A stretch of 64,000 bases of DNA. It comes from Pseudomonadota bacterium. GTDB lineage: Bacteria; Pseudomonadota; Gammaproteobacteria; Xanthomonadales; Rhodanobacteraceae. Positions 28,015 through 36,150 of the stretch are shown one piece after another. Location of the stretch: NCBI GenBank assembly GCA_018240565.1, contig JAFEFO010000009.1, positions 1-64,000 on the forward strand, in the 5' to 3' direction. The notes beneath the pieces are model-generated. The model saw only the letters and a list, made by a program, of their open reading frames with translations, did not search any database and was not told where the DNA came from. Each line of letters opens with the position of its first letter. Position 1 is the first letter of the stretch. The position numbers and the translations under genes are program-made.

Positions 28015-28629
28015 CTACCCTTCGATCAACCCACCCGCCAGCGCGATGCGGTACAGCTCGCGGTCGTTGCGTGCACCGAGTTTTTCCAGCACATGCGCGC
28101 GGTGCACGTACGCCGTTTTCGCGGCGACGCCGAGCGCGTCCGCCGCCTGCTTGATCGTCTTGCCGTGCGCCAGCAACAGGAAAACCTCGTGTTCGCGCGC
28201 ACTGAGCCGGTCGAGCGGCACGGCAGCGGGCTTGCGTCCGCGCAAATCGCTGCTCAGGTAGCGTCGACCCGCCATCACCTCGCGGATACCGGCGACCAGT
28301 TCATCCGGTGCTACTGCCTTCGTCACATAACCATCCGCGCCACGCGCCAGCGCCTCGTCCACGTAGGACTCGCCCTCGTGCATGCTCATGACGAGGATGT
28401 GCAGCGCCGGAAACTGTGCGCGCAGCGATGGCAATGCTTCGATGCCGCTTTCGCCGCGCAGCGTCAGATCGAGCACCAGCACGTCCGCGGCGTTGTCAAC
28501 GAGCGCGCGTTCGCATTCGGCAATCGACCCGCACTCGCCGACGATTCGCATGTCCGCCTCGCGCTCGATCAACGCGCGGAATCCCGTGCGCACGATGGCG
28601 TGGTCGTCGGCGAGAGCGATGCGGATCAT
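28015..28629 (-). CDS. NarL/LuxR-type response regulator
   Basis: This 204-residue regulator has a receiver domain (acidic pair Asp8-Asp9, phospho-acceptor Asp54 in LVLDLTL, Lys in YVTKAV). A C-terminal LuxR helix-turn-helix follows (LSAREHEVFLLLAHGKTIKQ). The start MIRIALADDH at 28629 is typical. The likely partner is the MASE1 histidine kinase at 29435-31108, separated by one gene and transcribed in the opposite direction. Confidence 0.9.
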   Translation of the reverse strand: MIRIALADDHAIVRTGFRALIEREADMRIVGECGSIAECERALVDNAADVLVLDLTLRGESGIEALPSLRAQFPALHILVMSMHEGESYVDEALARGADGYVTKAVAPDELVAGIREVMAGRRYLSSDLRGRKPAAVPLDRLSAREHEVFLLLAHGKTIKQAADALGVAAKTAYVHRAHVLEKLGARNDRELYRIALAGGLIEG

Positions 28630-28751
28630 GCGGGGATTGTCGCGCAATCGACCACCCTAACGCGCGATGTAGGAAATCTTCTTATTGTCCGCCTTTGCCG
28701 CGTAGCTATGCTGCGATGCGTTTGCTGCGATTCCCCATGGAGGAAACAACA

Positions 28752-29339
28752 ATGTTGCGCTTTCCCAAATCCGTCATTCGCCGATTGATATTCGGTTCCA
28801 TCCTCGTCAGTGCGGCGGCAAGCGCGCAGATGAGCATCACTTCGTCGGCCTTCACCAACGGCAATCCGATTCCCGATCCGTTCCAATACAACCAAGGCCC
28901 GCCGGGGCAATGCACGGGCGGCAACAATTGGTCCCCGCCACTGGCGATTACCGGCATACCCGCTGGAACAAACACGTTGGCGATCGAGTTGAACGATATA
29001 ACCAACCCGTGGCTGCACTGGGAAGCATGGGGAATTCCCGTTTCGGGAACGAGCGTGTCGCTGCCCTACAACTATGCTTCGACGATGCCGACGGGAACAC
29101 AAGCCACCAATAGTTTTGGAACCTACGGCTACGGTGGCCCGTGTGCGCCGCCTGACGGCCGGACACATCAATATGTTTTCACGGCATACGCATTGACAAT
29201 AACCGGTACAACCCAGCCGACCACAGCGCAACTCAACGCTGCGCCGCAGGCAACGCTTACCGGCACTCGAGTATATGGTGAAACTGTACCTTGGTCGCCA
29301 ACGACGCCCGTCGTTTTGCAAAGCTTCGATGTCAACTGA
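28752..29339 (+). CDS. Exported YbhB/YbcL (Raf kinase inhibitor-like) protein
   Basis: This 195-residue member of the phosphatidylethanolamine-binding-protein fold has a signal peptide (FGSILVSAAASA). It shows the family elements NNWSPPLAITGIPAGT, PWLHWEAWGIP, YGGPCAPPDGRTHQYVFTAYAL. The start follows an AGGAAAC ribosome site. Bacterial homologs have no settled role. It sits between the response regulator and kinase genes and may be a target of that pair. Confidence 0.85.
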   Translation: MLRFPKSVIRRLIFGSILVSAAASAQMSITSSAFTNGNPIPDPFQYNQGPPGQCTGGNNWSPPLAITGIPAGTNTLAIELNDITNPWLHWEAWGIPVSGTSVSLPYNYASTMPTGTQATNSFGTYGYGGPCAPPDGRTHQYVFTAYALTITGTTQPTTAQLNAAPQATLTGTRVYGETVPWSPTTPVVLQSFDVN

Positions 29340-29434
29340 GCATGTAGTAATGCGTTGAACTGCGTACAGAGCACGACCGCCAAACAGTACGGCGGTCTTG
29401 CATCCTCACCGCTCCGATTCGTAGGATCGGAACG

Positions 29435-31108
29435 ATGACAACATCAATTGCCAGTGCGATTGAAGGCATCCGCTCCCGCCTCCCCTCCGCCCTTCTGCGC
29501 CCATTGGCCGGCCTCGTTTTTGCGGTGGTCTACGGCTGGGTGCTGTTCCCGGTCGCGCATTTCTACTGGTACGTTCCGGCGGGTTGGCGCTTCGCGGCGC
29601 TGGCTTTGCTGCCGTGGCGCTACTGGCCTTGGATCATGGGCGGCGAATTCGCGGCGCGCTACTCGGTGGCGACTTCGTGGTTCGGCATCGATTCGCTCGG
29701 GGCGGCGTGGGCGCATCTAACCGATCCGGCCACGATGGCGCTGGTGTTTCTGGCACCGTTGGGTTCGCTGCCCGGCGTCATGGCATTGCGCTGGCGCACG
29801 ACGACAATGGCACTGGTGGAAGGACTCGATGTGCCCGCCGGCATGGGTCGATTGCTGTTGTGCGCGCTTACCGCGGCTGCCGGCGAGGCCGCATGCAATC
29901 TGCTGTATCTGCATATCGGCCAGATCAGCGTGCATACCGAGCTGGGGTTTGGCTATGCCCGTTTCGTACCCGGCAACCTGACCGGTGACTACATCGGAGT
30001 CATCGCTCTGGCACCTGCGCTGCTCGCACTACTATGGCCCCGTCGTGCTGCGCACGCGACCATCGGTGCGATTGCCGACGCTGTCCTGCTGGCGGGCTTT
30101 GGTATCGCCTACTTCACGGTGCTGCGCTCGCATGTGGATCTGGCCGCTTATGACTACGCGCGCATTCTGGTGCTGATTCCGGCTTTCGTCGCCGCGTTTC
30201 GTCACGGCTGGCGCGGTGCGGCAATCGCCCTTGCCTTGTGCAGCTTGCTGGTGGCTCTGGTACCGGCGGCGTTGCCGACCAACCCGTCGCGCGACCTGTA
30301 CACGCAGATGTTGCTTGCACTGGCCGGAAGCGCCGCGCTGCTGCTGGGCGCGGCGATCGATGCGCAACGCGCAAGCCGCGCGGTGCTGGCCACGCAAAAC
30401 GCCGAACTGGAATCGGTCAACGCGGGACTGGATCACCTCGGCGCAGAACTGCGCGACGCCGCGCAACGCAACTTGCGCCTGGAAGAAGAACAACGCCGGC
30501 GCATCGCCGCGGAAATCCACGACGAGCTGGGCCAGAACCTGACTGCCGTGCACACGCGCGTCAAACTCGCCGCCGAGCGCCTCAATGCCGCGCAGCTCGG
30601 CGACGTGACCACGTCGATCTACGAGATTCTCGCCACCATGCGCGGCTCGGTGCGCGGGTTGATGGATTCGCTGCGCCCGCCGGTGCTGGACGAATTCGGA
30701 TTGGTGCGCGCATTGCGCGAAGGCCCGCTGCGCGATCTGGTCGAACGTGCCGGCCTGCGCTACGAATTCGACCTGCGCGGCGATCCCGCACTGATCGCCG
30801 GATTGGATGAGTCAACGCAAATCGCGATCTGGCGCATCGTGCAGGAAGCCGCGACAAACACGGTGCGCCATGCGCGCGCGACGCGTTTTCGCGCGCGACT
30901 ACGCGTGGGCGTGCGCGGCACAAACGCGCTGGCGATTCTGGATTTGCGCGACGACGGCATCGGTATTGCCGACATGACGGCGGCATCGCGTGGCGGTCAT
31001 GGCCTGCAAGGTATCCGCGACCGCGCACTGGCACTCAATGGTCTGGTGCGCGTTGTGCGCAACCCGCAGGGCACGCGGCTGCGCGTGTTGCTGCGGCAAC
31101 TGTTGTGA
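29435..31108 (+). CDS. MASE1-type membrane sensor histidine kinase
   Basis: This 557-residue inner-membrane kinase has about eight N-terminal helices of the MASE1 sensor type (to residue ~310). A short coiled coil follows, then a HisKA_3 dimerisation/phosphotransfer domain with His362 (RRRIAAEIHDELGQN) and an HATPase domain (EAATNTVRHARAT, DLRDDGIGI, GGHGLQGIRDRA). This NarX-like kinase class pairs with LuxR-type regulators, such as the one at 28015-28629. A short GACCGCC/GGCGGTC hairpin at 29375-29397 precedes the gene. Confidence 0.9.
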   Translation: MTTSIASAIEGIRSRLPSALLRPLAGLVFAVVYGWVLFPVAHFYWYVPAGWRFAALALLPWRYWPWIMGGEFAARYSVATSWFGIDSLGAAWAHLTDPATMALVFLAPLGSLPGVMALRWRTTTMALVEGLDVPAGMGRLLLCALTAAAGEAACNLLYLHIGQISVHTELGFGYARFVPGNLTGDYIGVIALAPALLALLWPRRAAHATIGAIADAVLLAGFGIAYFTVLRSHVDLAAYDYARILVLIPAFVAAFRHGWRGAAIALALCSLLVALVPAALPTNPSRDLYTQMLLALAGSAALLLGAAIDAQRASRAVLATQNAELESVNAGLDHLGAELRDAAQRNLRLEEEQRRRIAAEIHDELGQNLTAVHTRVKLAAERLNAAQLGDVTTSIYEILATMRGSVRGLMDSLRPPVLDEFGLVRALREGPLRDLVERAGLRYEFDLRGDPALIAGLDESTQIAIWRIVQEAATNTVRHARATRFRARLRVGVRGTNALAILDLRDDGIGIADMTAASRGGHGLQGIRDRALALNGLVRVVRNPQGTRLRVLLRQLL

Positions 31109-31110
31109 TA

Positions 31111-31140
31111 CCGGGCGGAATCGCTTCCGCCCGGCGTTTT
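31111..31140 (+). terminator. Rho-independent terminator after the kinase gene
   Basis: CCGGGCGGAA (31111-31120) and TTCCGCCCGG (31125-31134) form a perfect 10-bp stem with a TCGC loop, followed by CGTTTT. It lies between convergent genes. Confidence 0.88.
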
Positions 31141-31152
31141 CCTGCATCCCAG

Positions 31153-31776
31153 TTACGCTGCCGCCTTGTGCTTGATCAACCCTTCGGCGCGCAATGCCGC
31201 ATCCGCCGACGGGCGCGCGGCGACGCGCTTCTGGAACGCCTGCACGTGCGGGAACGCGGACAGATCGAGCTTGACGAAATCCGCCCAGCGCGTGACGGTG
31301 AACAGGTACGCATCGGCCACGGTGAAATGATCGCCGAGCAGATACGGCTGCTTGGCCAGGATCTTCTCGATGAAGTCGTAGCGCTTGGCAAGGTACGCGT
31401 GACGCTCGGCGCGCGTGGCGTCCGGCGTGTCGTCCTTGAACAACGGGCTGTAGCTCTTGTGGATCTCGCTGGTGATGTAGTTGAGCATTTCCTGCAAGCG
31501 CGCACGGGCAAGGGTGCCGTTCGCCGGAGCGAGCGCGGTATTGCCCTTGTGATCGGCAAGGTACTGCACGATCGCCGGGCCTTCGGTCAGCACTTGCCCG
31601 TCGTCCAGCTCCAGTGCGGGCACGTAGCCTTTGGGATTGATCGCGAGGAAATCGCGGCCGGATTCGGTGCGCTTAGCCTTGGTGTCGACCTTTTCGACGG
31701 CCAGATTCAGGCCAAGCTCATGGGCGACGATGTGCGGGGACAGCGAGCAGGCGCCGGGGGAATAATAGAGTTTCAT
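31153..31776 (-). CDS. Glutathione S-transferase
   Basis: This 207-residue beta-class-like GST has a thioredoxin-fold N terminus (MKLYYSPGACSLSPHIVAHE, with the active-site Cys of beta-class enzymes) and the cis-Pro segment KGYVPALELDDG. The helical C-terminal domain includes GDHFTVADAYLFTV. It would conjugate or reduce electrophiles with glutathione. GAAGGA eight bases before 31776 decides the start over the ATG at 31785. It is divergent from an HxlR regulator gene. Confidence 0.92.
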   Translation of the reverse strand: MKLYYSPGACSLSPHIVAHELGLNLAVEKVDTKAKRTESGRDFLAINPKGYVPALELDDGQVLTEGPAIVQYLADHKGNTALAPANGTLARARLQEMLNYITSEIHKSYSPLFKDDTPDATRAERHAYLAKRYDFIEKILAKQPYLLGDHFTVADAYLFTVTRWADFVKLDLSAFPHVQAFQKRVAARPSADAALRAEGLIKHKAAA

Positions 31777-31839
31777 GGTTTGCATCCTTCGTGTTTGGGG
31801 GCGCGCCGGACGCACCGGCGACGGAAAGTATCCTAGCAC

Positions 31840-31859
31840 TATCTAGTTACTTCTAGATA
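31840..31859. promoter_or_regulatory. Palindrome in the GST/HxlR intergenic region
   Basis: TATCTAG (31840-31846) and CTAGATA (31853-31859) are perfect inverted 7-mers with a 6-bp spacer, between divergent GST and hxlR-like genes. A second set of GGTTACC repeats lies at 31890-31896 and 31901-31907. The dyad is a candidate HxlR operator. Confidence 0.5.
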
Positions 31860-31936
31860 CCATATATCGACCAATAACTGATAGAATGTGGTTACCGGGC
31901 GGTTACCCGCTCACTTCGTCGTAACCGGAAAACGCC

Positions 31937-32302
31937 ATGGGCTTGCCCCTACGCAAGAGCAAAGTCATGCCGCCACCGCTGTGCCCGCTGACCCTGTGCA
32001 TGGACCTGCTGCGCGGCGCCTGGGCGCCCAACGTGTTGTGGTGGCTGCGCGGTGGTGCGCGTCGCTTCGGCGAACTGCGCCACGACATTCCGCGCATCTC
32101 CGCGCGCGTGTTGTCGCAGCGACTGCGCGAGCTGGAATCACGCGGCATGATCGTGCGCCGCCTGCTCGATACCTCGCCGCCATCGGCCGAATACGAATTG
32201 ACCGATCTTGGCCAGGAACTGTTGCCCGCGCTCGATGCCATCGTCAAGGTCGGGGCAAAACTGCGGCACGATGCGACGCCGAAGCGGAAATTGGCGGCGT
32301 GA
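31937..32302 (+). CDS. HxlR family transcriptional regulator
   Basis: This 121-residue winged-helix regulator has the signature CPLTLCMDLLRGAWAPNVLWWL, RFGELRHDIPRISARVLSQRL and the wing YELTDLGQEL. The family commonly senses electrophiles or oxidants through a Cys near the N terminus; here Cys16 in PPLCPLT and Cys21 are candidates. Divergent placement from a GST gene fits such a role. Its stop overlaps the GTG start of the oxygenase gene that follows. Confidence 0.9.
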   Translation: MGLPLRKSKVMPPPLCPLTLCMDLLRGAWAPNVLWWLRGGARRFGELRHDIPRISARVLSQRLRELESRGMIVRRLLDTSPPSAEYELTDLGQELLPALDAIVKVGAKLRHDATPKRKLAA

Positions 32303-33471
32303 GGCGCGCCGCGGTCATCGAGGTTCGCGCAAGTCGCAAGCAGCCGCTCGGCATGCCGCCGGCGCGGTTCCTGCGCGACTATTGGCAGAAGCGGCCGTTG
32401 CTGATCCGTGGCGGATTTGTAGATTTCGGCAAGGCGATTGCGCCGGACGACCTCGCGGGCCTGGCCTGCGAGGAAGCGGCGTTGTCGCGCATCGTGTTGC
32501 ATGACGCCAGGCGCGATCGCTGGACGCTGCGCAACGGCCCGTTTACCGAATCCGATTTCGCCAAGTTGCCAAACTCGCACTGGACGTTGCTTGTGCAGGA
32601 CGTCGACAAGTGGGACATGGACGTGGCCGCACTGCTCGATGCGTTTGCGTTCATTCCGTCATGGCGCATGGACGATGTGATGGTGAGCTATGCGGTGGAC
32701 GGCGGTGGCGTCGGCGCACACGTGGATCAGTACGATGTGTTCCTGGTGCAGGGACTCGGCCAGCGGCGCTGGCGCATCGACGCGCGGCCGAATTCGCCGG
32801 TCGCTTTCCGCGACGACGTCGAATTGAAACTGCTGCGCGAATTTTCTCCAACGCACGATTGGGTGCTCGAGCCCGGCGATGCACTGTACCTGCCCCCGGG
32901 CGTGCCGCACGATGGCACCGCGATCGGCGAATGCACCACGATTTCCATCGGCATGCGTGCACCGTCCCAAGCCGAGCTGCTGCTGGATTTGTCCGAATTC
33001 CTGGCCGAACCGCTGGCCGAATCCGCGCGCTTCGCCGATTCCGATCTGCGTCCTGCCCGCGCCGCGGGCGAGATCGACTCTGCCGCGCTGGCGCGCGCGC
33101 GTGCCGCGATGCCGTATTTTCCCCATGTGGACAAAGTGACATTCGCGCGCTGGTTCGGATGCTTCATCACCCGCTACCGCTCCGCCCAGGTTGCCGCCCC
33201 GCCCACGCGCGCAATCTCCGTGGCACAACTGGCCGCAAAGCTGCCGAAGGCGCGGCTCATCCGCAATCCGTGGAGCCGTTTCGCCTGGACACGCCAGAGC
33301 CGCGGCGCACTGCTGTTCGTTGCCGGGGAATGCCATGCGTGCACGATCGCTCTGGCGCGTGCCTTGTGCGCGCGGCGCGAACTCGACGGCGCTGCGCTCG
33401 CACGCATGGGCGCTGGCGGGCGGGCGGCCCTCACCGCATTGCTCAATGCCGGGCATTTGCAGATTCTATAA
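32299..33471 (+). CDS. roxA: JmjC/cupin ribosomal protein uL16 3-hydroxylase
   Basis: This 390-residue Fe(II)/2-oxoglutarate oxygenase of the YcfD/RoxA type would hydroxylate an Arg of ribosomal protein uL16. It shows FLRDYWQKRPLLIRGGF at the N terminus, the iron-binding HVDQYDVFLVQ (HxD) and the distal His in YLPPGVPHDGTA. A dimerisation and winged-helix C terminus follows. The GTG at 32299 overlaps the HxlR stop (GTGA) and gives about ten residues before the conserved QPLGM segment; an ATG at 32353 would remove them. Confidence 0.88.
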   Translation: MRRAAVIEVRASRKQPLGMPPARFLRDYWQKRPLLIRGGFVDFGKAIAPDDLAGLACEEAALSRIVLHDARRDRWTLRNGPFTESDFAKLPNSHWTLLVQDVDKWDMDVAALLDAFAFIPSWRMDDVMVSYAVDGGGVGAHVDQYDVFLVQGLGQRRWRIDARPNSPVAFRDDVELKLLREFSPTHDWVLEPGDALYLPPGVPHDGTAIGECTTISIGMRAPSQAELLLDLSEFLAEPLAESARFADSDLRPARAAGEIDSAALARARAAMPYFPHVDKVTFARWFGCFITRYRSAQVAAPPTRAISVAQLAAKLPKARLIRNPWSRFAWTRQSRGALLFVAGECHACTIALARALCARRELDGAALARMGAGGRAALTALLNAGHLQIL

Positions 33472-33472
33472 A

Positions 33473-33579
33473 CGTCGTTCCGGCAAGGATTGCCGGAATC
33501 CAGTACACATGGATGTGATTCTGCTACAGATAGCGCCATCCTTGGCAACTGGATCCCGGCAATCCATGCCGGGATGACG
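33473..33579. repeat. REP-like intergenic palindrome, copy C
   Basis: It begins CGTCGTTCCGG and ends CCGGGATGACG, with inner arms GCCGGAATCCAG and CTGGATCCCGGC, and an unusually long middle. It lies directly after the oxygenase stop codon. Confidence 0.8.
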
Positions 33580-33636
33580 CAATTCGAAGACGAATGTCTC
33601 CATCGCTACAATCCCCTCATCCTGTATTGAATCGCC

Positions 33637-34599
33637 ATGATCCCCACCGATTTCACCATCGCCCCCATCGACTGGAACAACGACGCCGAACGCGATGCCT
33701 GCCGCGCCGTGCGCGAACAGGTATTCATCATCGGCCAGAGCGTGCCGCGCGAGGACGAATGGGACGCGCTCGACGCGACGTCGCGCCATGTGCTCGCACG
33801 CGATCTCGCCGGCAATCCCATTGGTACCGGGCGGCTGACGCCGGAACGCAAAATCGGCCGCATGGCCGTGCTCGCCGACTGGCGCGGCAGGCACGTCGGC
33901 GAGGCGATCATGAATTTGCTGCTGGAACAGGCGCGCGCGCTCGGCTACCGCGAACTGGAATTGCACGCACAGACCCACGCCGTGCCGTTCTACGAGAAGT
34001 TCGGCTTTGCCACCTACGGCGACGAATTCGAGGAATGCGCGATCAAGCACTACCACATGCGCCGCGAACTCGAGCCGGTCGCGACGCGCGAATTCGCGCC
34101 CTTGCCGCCGCGCCCCGAGGTGCGCAGCGTGGCGGTCGAATCGCGTGAACAGGCAGCGGTCGAATCCCTGGCGCTGATCGATGCGGCCAAGCGCGAGGTC
34201 TGCATTTACACGCGTGCGCTCGACCCGGAATTGTTCGAAAGCGATGCGGCCCTGGAAGCGCTCAAGCGCGTGGCGATTTCCGGACGCGGCGCGAGCATCC
34301 ACATCCTGGTGCAGGACCCGCGCGCCGTGGCCACCCGTGGCCATCGGCTGCTGCCATTGGCGCAGCGCCTGTCCAGCATGTTCGAATTGCGCACGCCGAT
34401 CGAGGACAACGACCTGCAATATCCGTCCGCCTTCCTGCTCAACGACGTGCGCGGCTATTACTTCCGCGTGCTCGGCAACCGCTTCGACGGCGAAGCGGTG
34501 AACTACGCGCCCGGCCGCCACGCGCAGTTGCAGGAATACTTCAACCAGGTCTGGGAACGCTCCGAACCGAGCGAGGATTTGCGGCAACTGTCGTTGTAA
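33637..34599 (+). CDS. GNAT N-acetyltransferase fused to a C-terminal DUF7931-like domain
   Basis: Of the 320 residues, about 1-145 are a GNAT domain (VREQVFIIGQSVPREDEWD, IGRMAVLADWRGRHVGEAI with the acetyl-CoA loop, VPFYEKFGFATYGDEF). Residues about 165-320 form a second domain (LALIDAAKREVCIYTRALD, IHILVQDPRAVATRGHRLL, YYFRVLGNRFDGEAVNY) of the kind found fused to GNATs in gammaproteobacteria. The substrate is unknown. It stands alone between a REP repeat and the convergent beta-helix protein. Confidence 0.82.
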   Translation: MIPTDFTIAPIDWNNDAERDACRAVREQVFIIGQSVPREDEWDALDATSRHVLARDLAGNPIGTGRLTPERKIGRMAVLADWRGRHVGEAIMNLLLEQARALGYRELELHAQTHAVPFYEKFGFATYGDEFEECAIKHYHMRRELEPVATREFAPLPPRPEVRSVAVESREQAAVESLALIDAAKREVCIYTRALDPELFESDAALEALKRVAISGRGASIHILVQDPRAVATRGHRLLPLAQRLSSMFELRTPIEDNDLQYPSAFLLNDVRGYYFRVLGNRFDGEAVNYAPGRHAQLQEYFNQVWERSEPSEDLRQLSL

Positions 34600-35988
34600 C
34601 TACGGCTCGAATCCGTTGGCGAAAATGAAATCGTGGCTGGTTGTCGCATCGGCCTCGACAGCGCCGATATCGCAGCCCGCGCCTTGCGGTCGCGCCACGC
34701 CACGTTGATCCTTCGGGACAAGGCACTGCCCGGACACCGGCGTGATCGCGTCGATGGCCGCGCTTCCCGGCATCGGGAACATGACCCGGGTCAGCCCGCC
34801 GAAATTACCAAGATTCGTGAGCTTGGGATCACCGGTCAGCGGCGCGTTGGCGAACACTACGCCGGACGACGCGTTGCCAAAGACCAGATTGCCGCTACCG
34901 GCGATCGTGACAACGCCGCCGCTGGCCAGCGCGTAGATGTTGCCGCCGTTGTTGGAAGCGAACAGGCTGTTGGTCATATTGATGGTACCCAGACCAGAAC
35001 CCGTCGGGAGCATTAGCAGACCGCCGGCGACACGTGCCGCCGTATTGCCTGCCACCGTGGTCTGCCGGAAAGAAATTGACGACGATCCGCCAGACGGGAG
35101 CAAGAGTGCGCCGCCGGCGTACGCTGAATTGCCGCTCAAGGTGCTGTTGCTCATCGTGAGGTTGGCGAGCGCCAAGATTCCGCCGCCGAAGCCCGACGCC
35201 GTGTTGCCGTTCAGCGTGCTGCGCAAGAGCGTGACGCTGCCCAGCTTCGCATAGATTCCGCCACCACCGACGGGCCCGCTGCTGCTGCCGACCGCCGAAT
35301 TGCCGCTCACCGAGCTGTCCGTCAACGTGGTGTTGCTGCCGTCGGCGGCGATTCCGCCACCGTTGAATGCCGAATTGCCGCTCAGCGTGCTGCGCGTCAA
35401 CGTGAGGTTGCCGTATTGGGCATAGATTCCCCCGCCGTTCTTCGCGGCCGCATTGCCGGTTACCGTGCTGTCGACGAGGGCAAGACTGGCACCGGAAACG
35501 CAGATGCCGCCGCCGTTTGCTGCGCCAAGGCAATCGTTGCTTGTCGCCTTGCCATTGCGCACAGTCAAATGATCCAATGTCAACGAGCCACCAAGTCCAG
35601 ACGAGTCGTACATTGCGCGCGACGACTGACCGGCATCGATGGTCACGTTGCCATTGGCGCTGGCGTCGATGGCAAGGTTGAGGCCGTAGCCGTTGATGGC
35701 AAGCTGGCTGCCGCCGAGCGTGATGATGTTCGCGCTGCCGTTCGGGAATTCGGTCGTATTGAAATTGATCGTGTCGTTCTCGCCGAAGTTTCCGCTGGCC
35801 ATGCAACCAGCGGCCACCGCGCCCGTATTCATCGATGCAATCGCCTGGCGCAGCGTGCAATCGGCAGAGCCGCCCGAATCGCCCGTGGTGGTGACGGCGA
35901 TGGTCGCCGCCGGCGCGGCGAACGGAACAGTGCCGAGCGCGGCCAGCAAGGCGGCGGCCAAGGTGGAAACAGATATTTCGTGACGCAT
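34600..35988 (-). CDS. Secreted beta-helix (CSLREA/choice-of-anchor Q) protein
   Basis: This 462-residue exported protein has a signal peptide (AALLAALGTVPFAAPA) and a CSLREA-like segment (SADCTLRQAIASMN). Right-handed parallel beta-helix repeats follow (NGGGIYAQYGNLTLTRSTLS, STLSGNSAYAGGALLL), then a choice-of-anchor Q-type end (LTNLGNFGGLTRVMFPMPG, then SAAID) and the tail DFIFANGFEP. A GGGAGGG ribosome site precedes 35988; the frame open further upstream is antisense to sucA. The role is probably cell-surface or extracellular; the ligand is unknown. Confidence 0.85.
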   Translation of the reverse strand: MRHEISVSTLAAALLAALGTVPFAAPAATIAVTTTGDSGGSADCTLRQAIASMNTGAVAAGCMASGNFGENDTINFNTTEFPNGSANIITLGGSQLAINGYGLNLAIDASANGNVTIDAGQSSRAMYDSSGLGGSLTLDHLTVRNGKATSNDCLGAANGGGICVSGASLALVDSTVTGNAAAKNGGGIYAQYGNLTLTRSTLSGNSAFNGGGIAADGSNTTLTDSSVSGNSAVGSSSGPVGGGGIYAKLGSVTLLRSTLNGNTASGFGGGILALANLTMSNSTLSGNSAYAGGALLLPSGGSSSISFRQTTVAGNTAARVAGGLLMLPTGSGLGTINMTNSLFASNNGGNIYALASGGVVTIAGSGNLVFGNASSGVVFANAPLTGDPKLTNLGNFGGLTRVMFPMPGSAAIDAITPVSGQCLVPKDQRGVARPQGAGCDIGAVEADATTSHDFIFANGFEP

Positions 35989-36088
35989 GGTGCCCTCCCG
36001 CGCTGCGTGCGCGCCGGAGTGTAGCAAGTTGGCCACGTCGGCCTGCTGCCCACCCGCGTGCCGCAGCGCAACATCCGCCCCATTTGCG

Positions 36089-36094
36089 TATAAT
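36089..36094 (+). promoter_or_regulatory. -10 element of the sucA promoter
   Basis: A perfect TATAAT lies 57 bases before the GTG start of sucA, in the region divergent from the beta-helix gene. No convincing -35 hexamer is seen at the usual distance. Confidence 0.5.
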
Positions 36095-36150
36095 TGGCAG
36101 TTCGTGCGTCCGCGCCCTGCGAGCGCCGATTTCGACCCCGGCAGGACATC

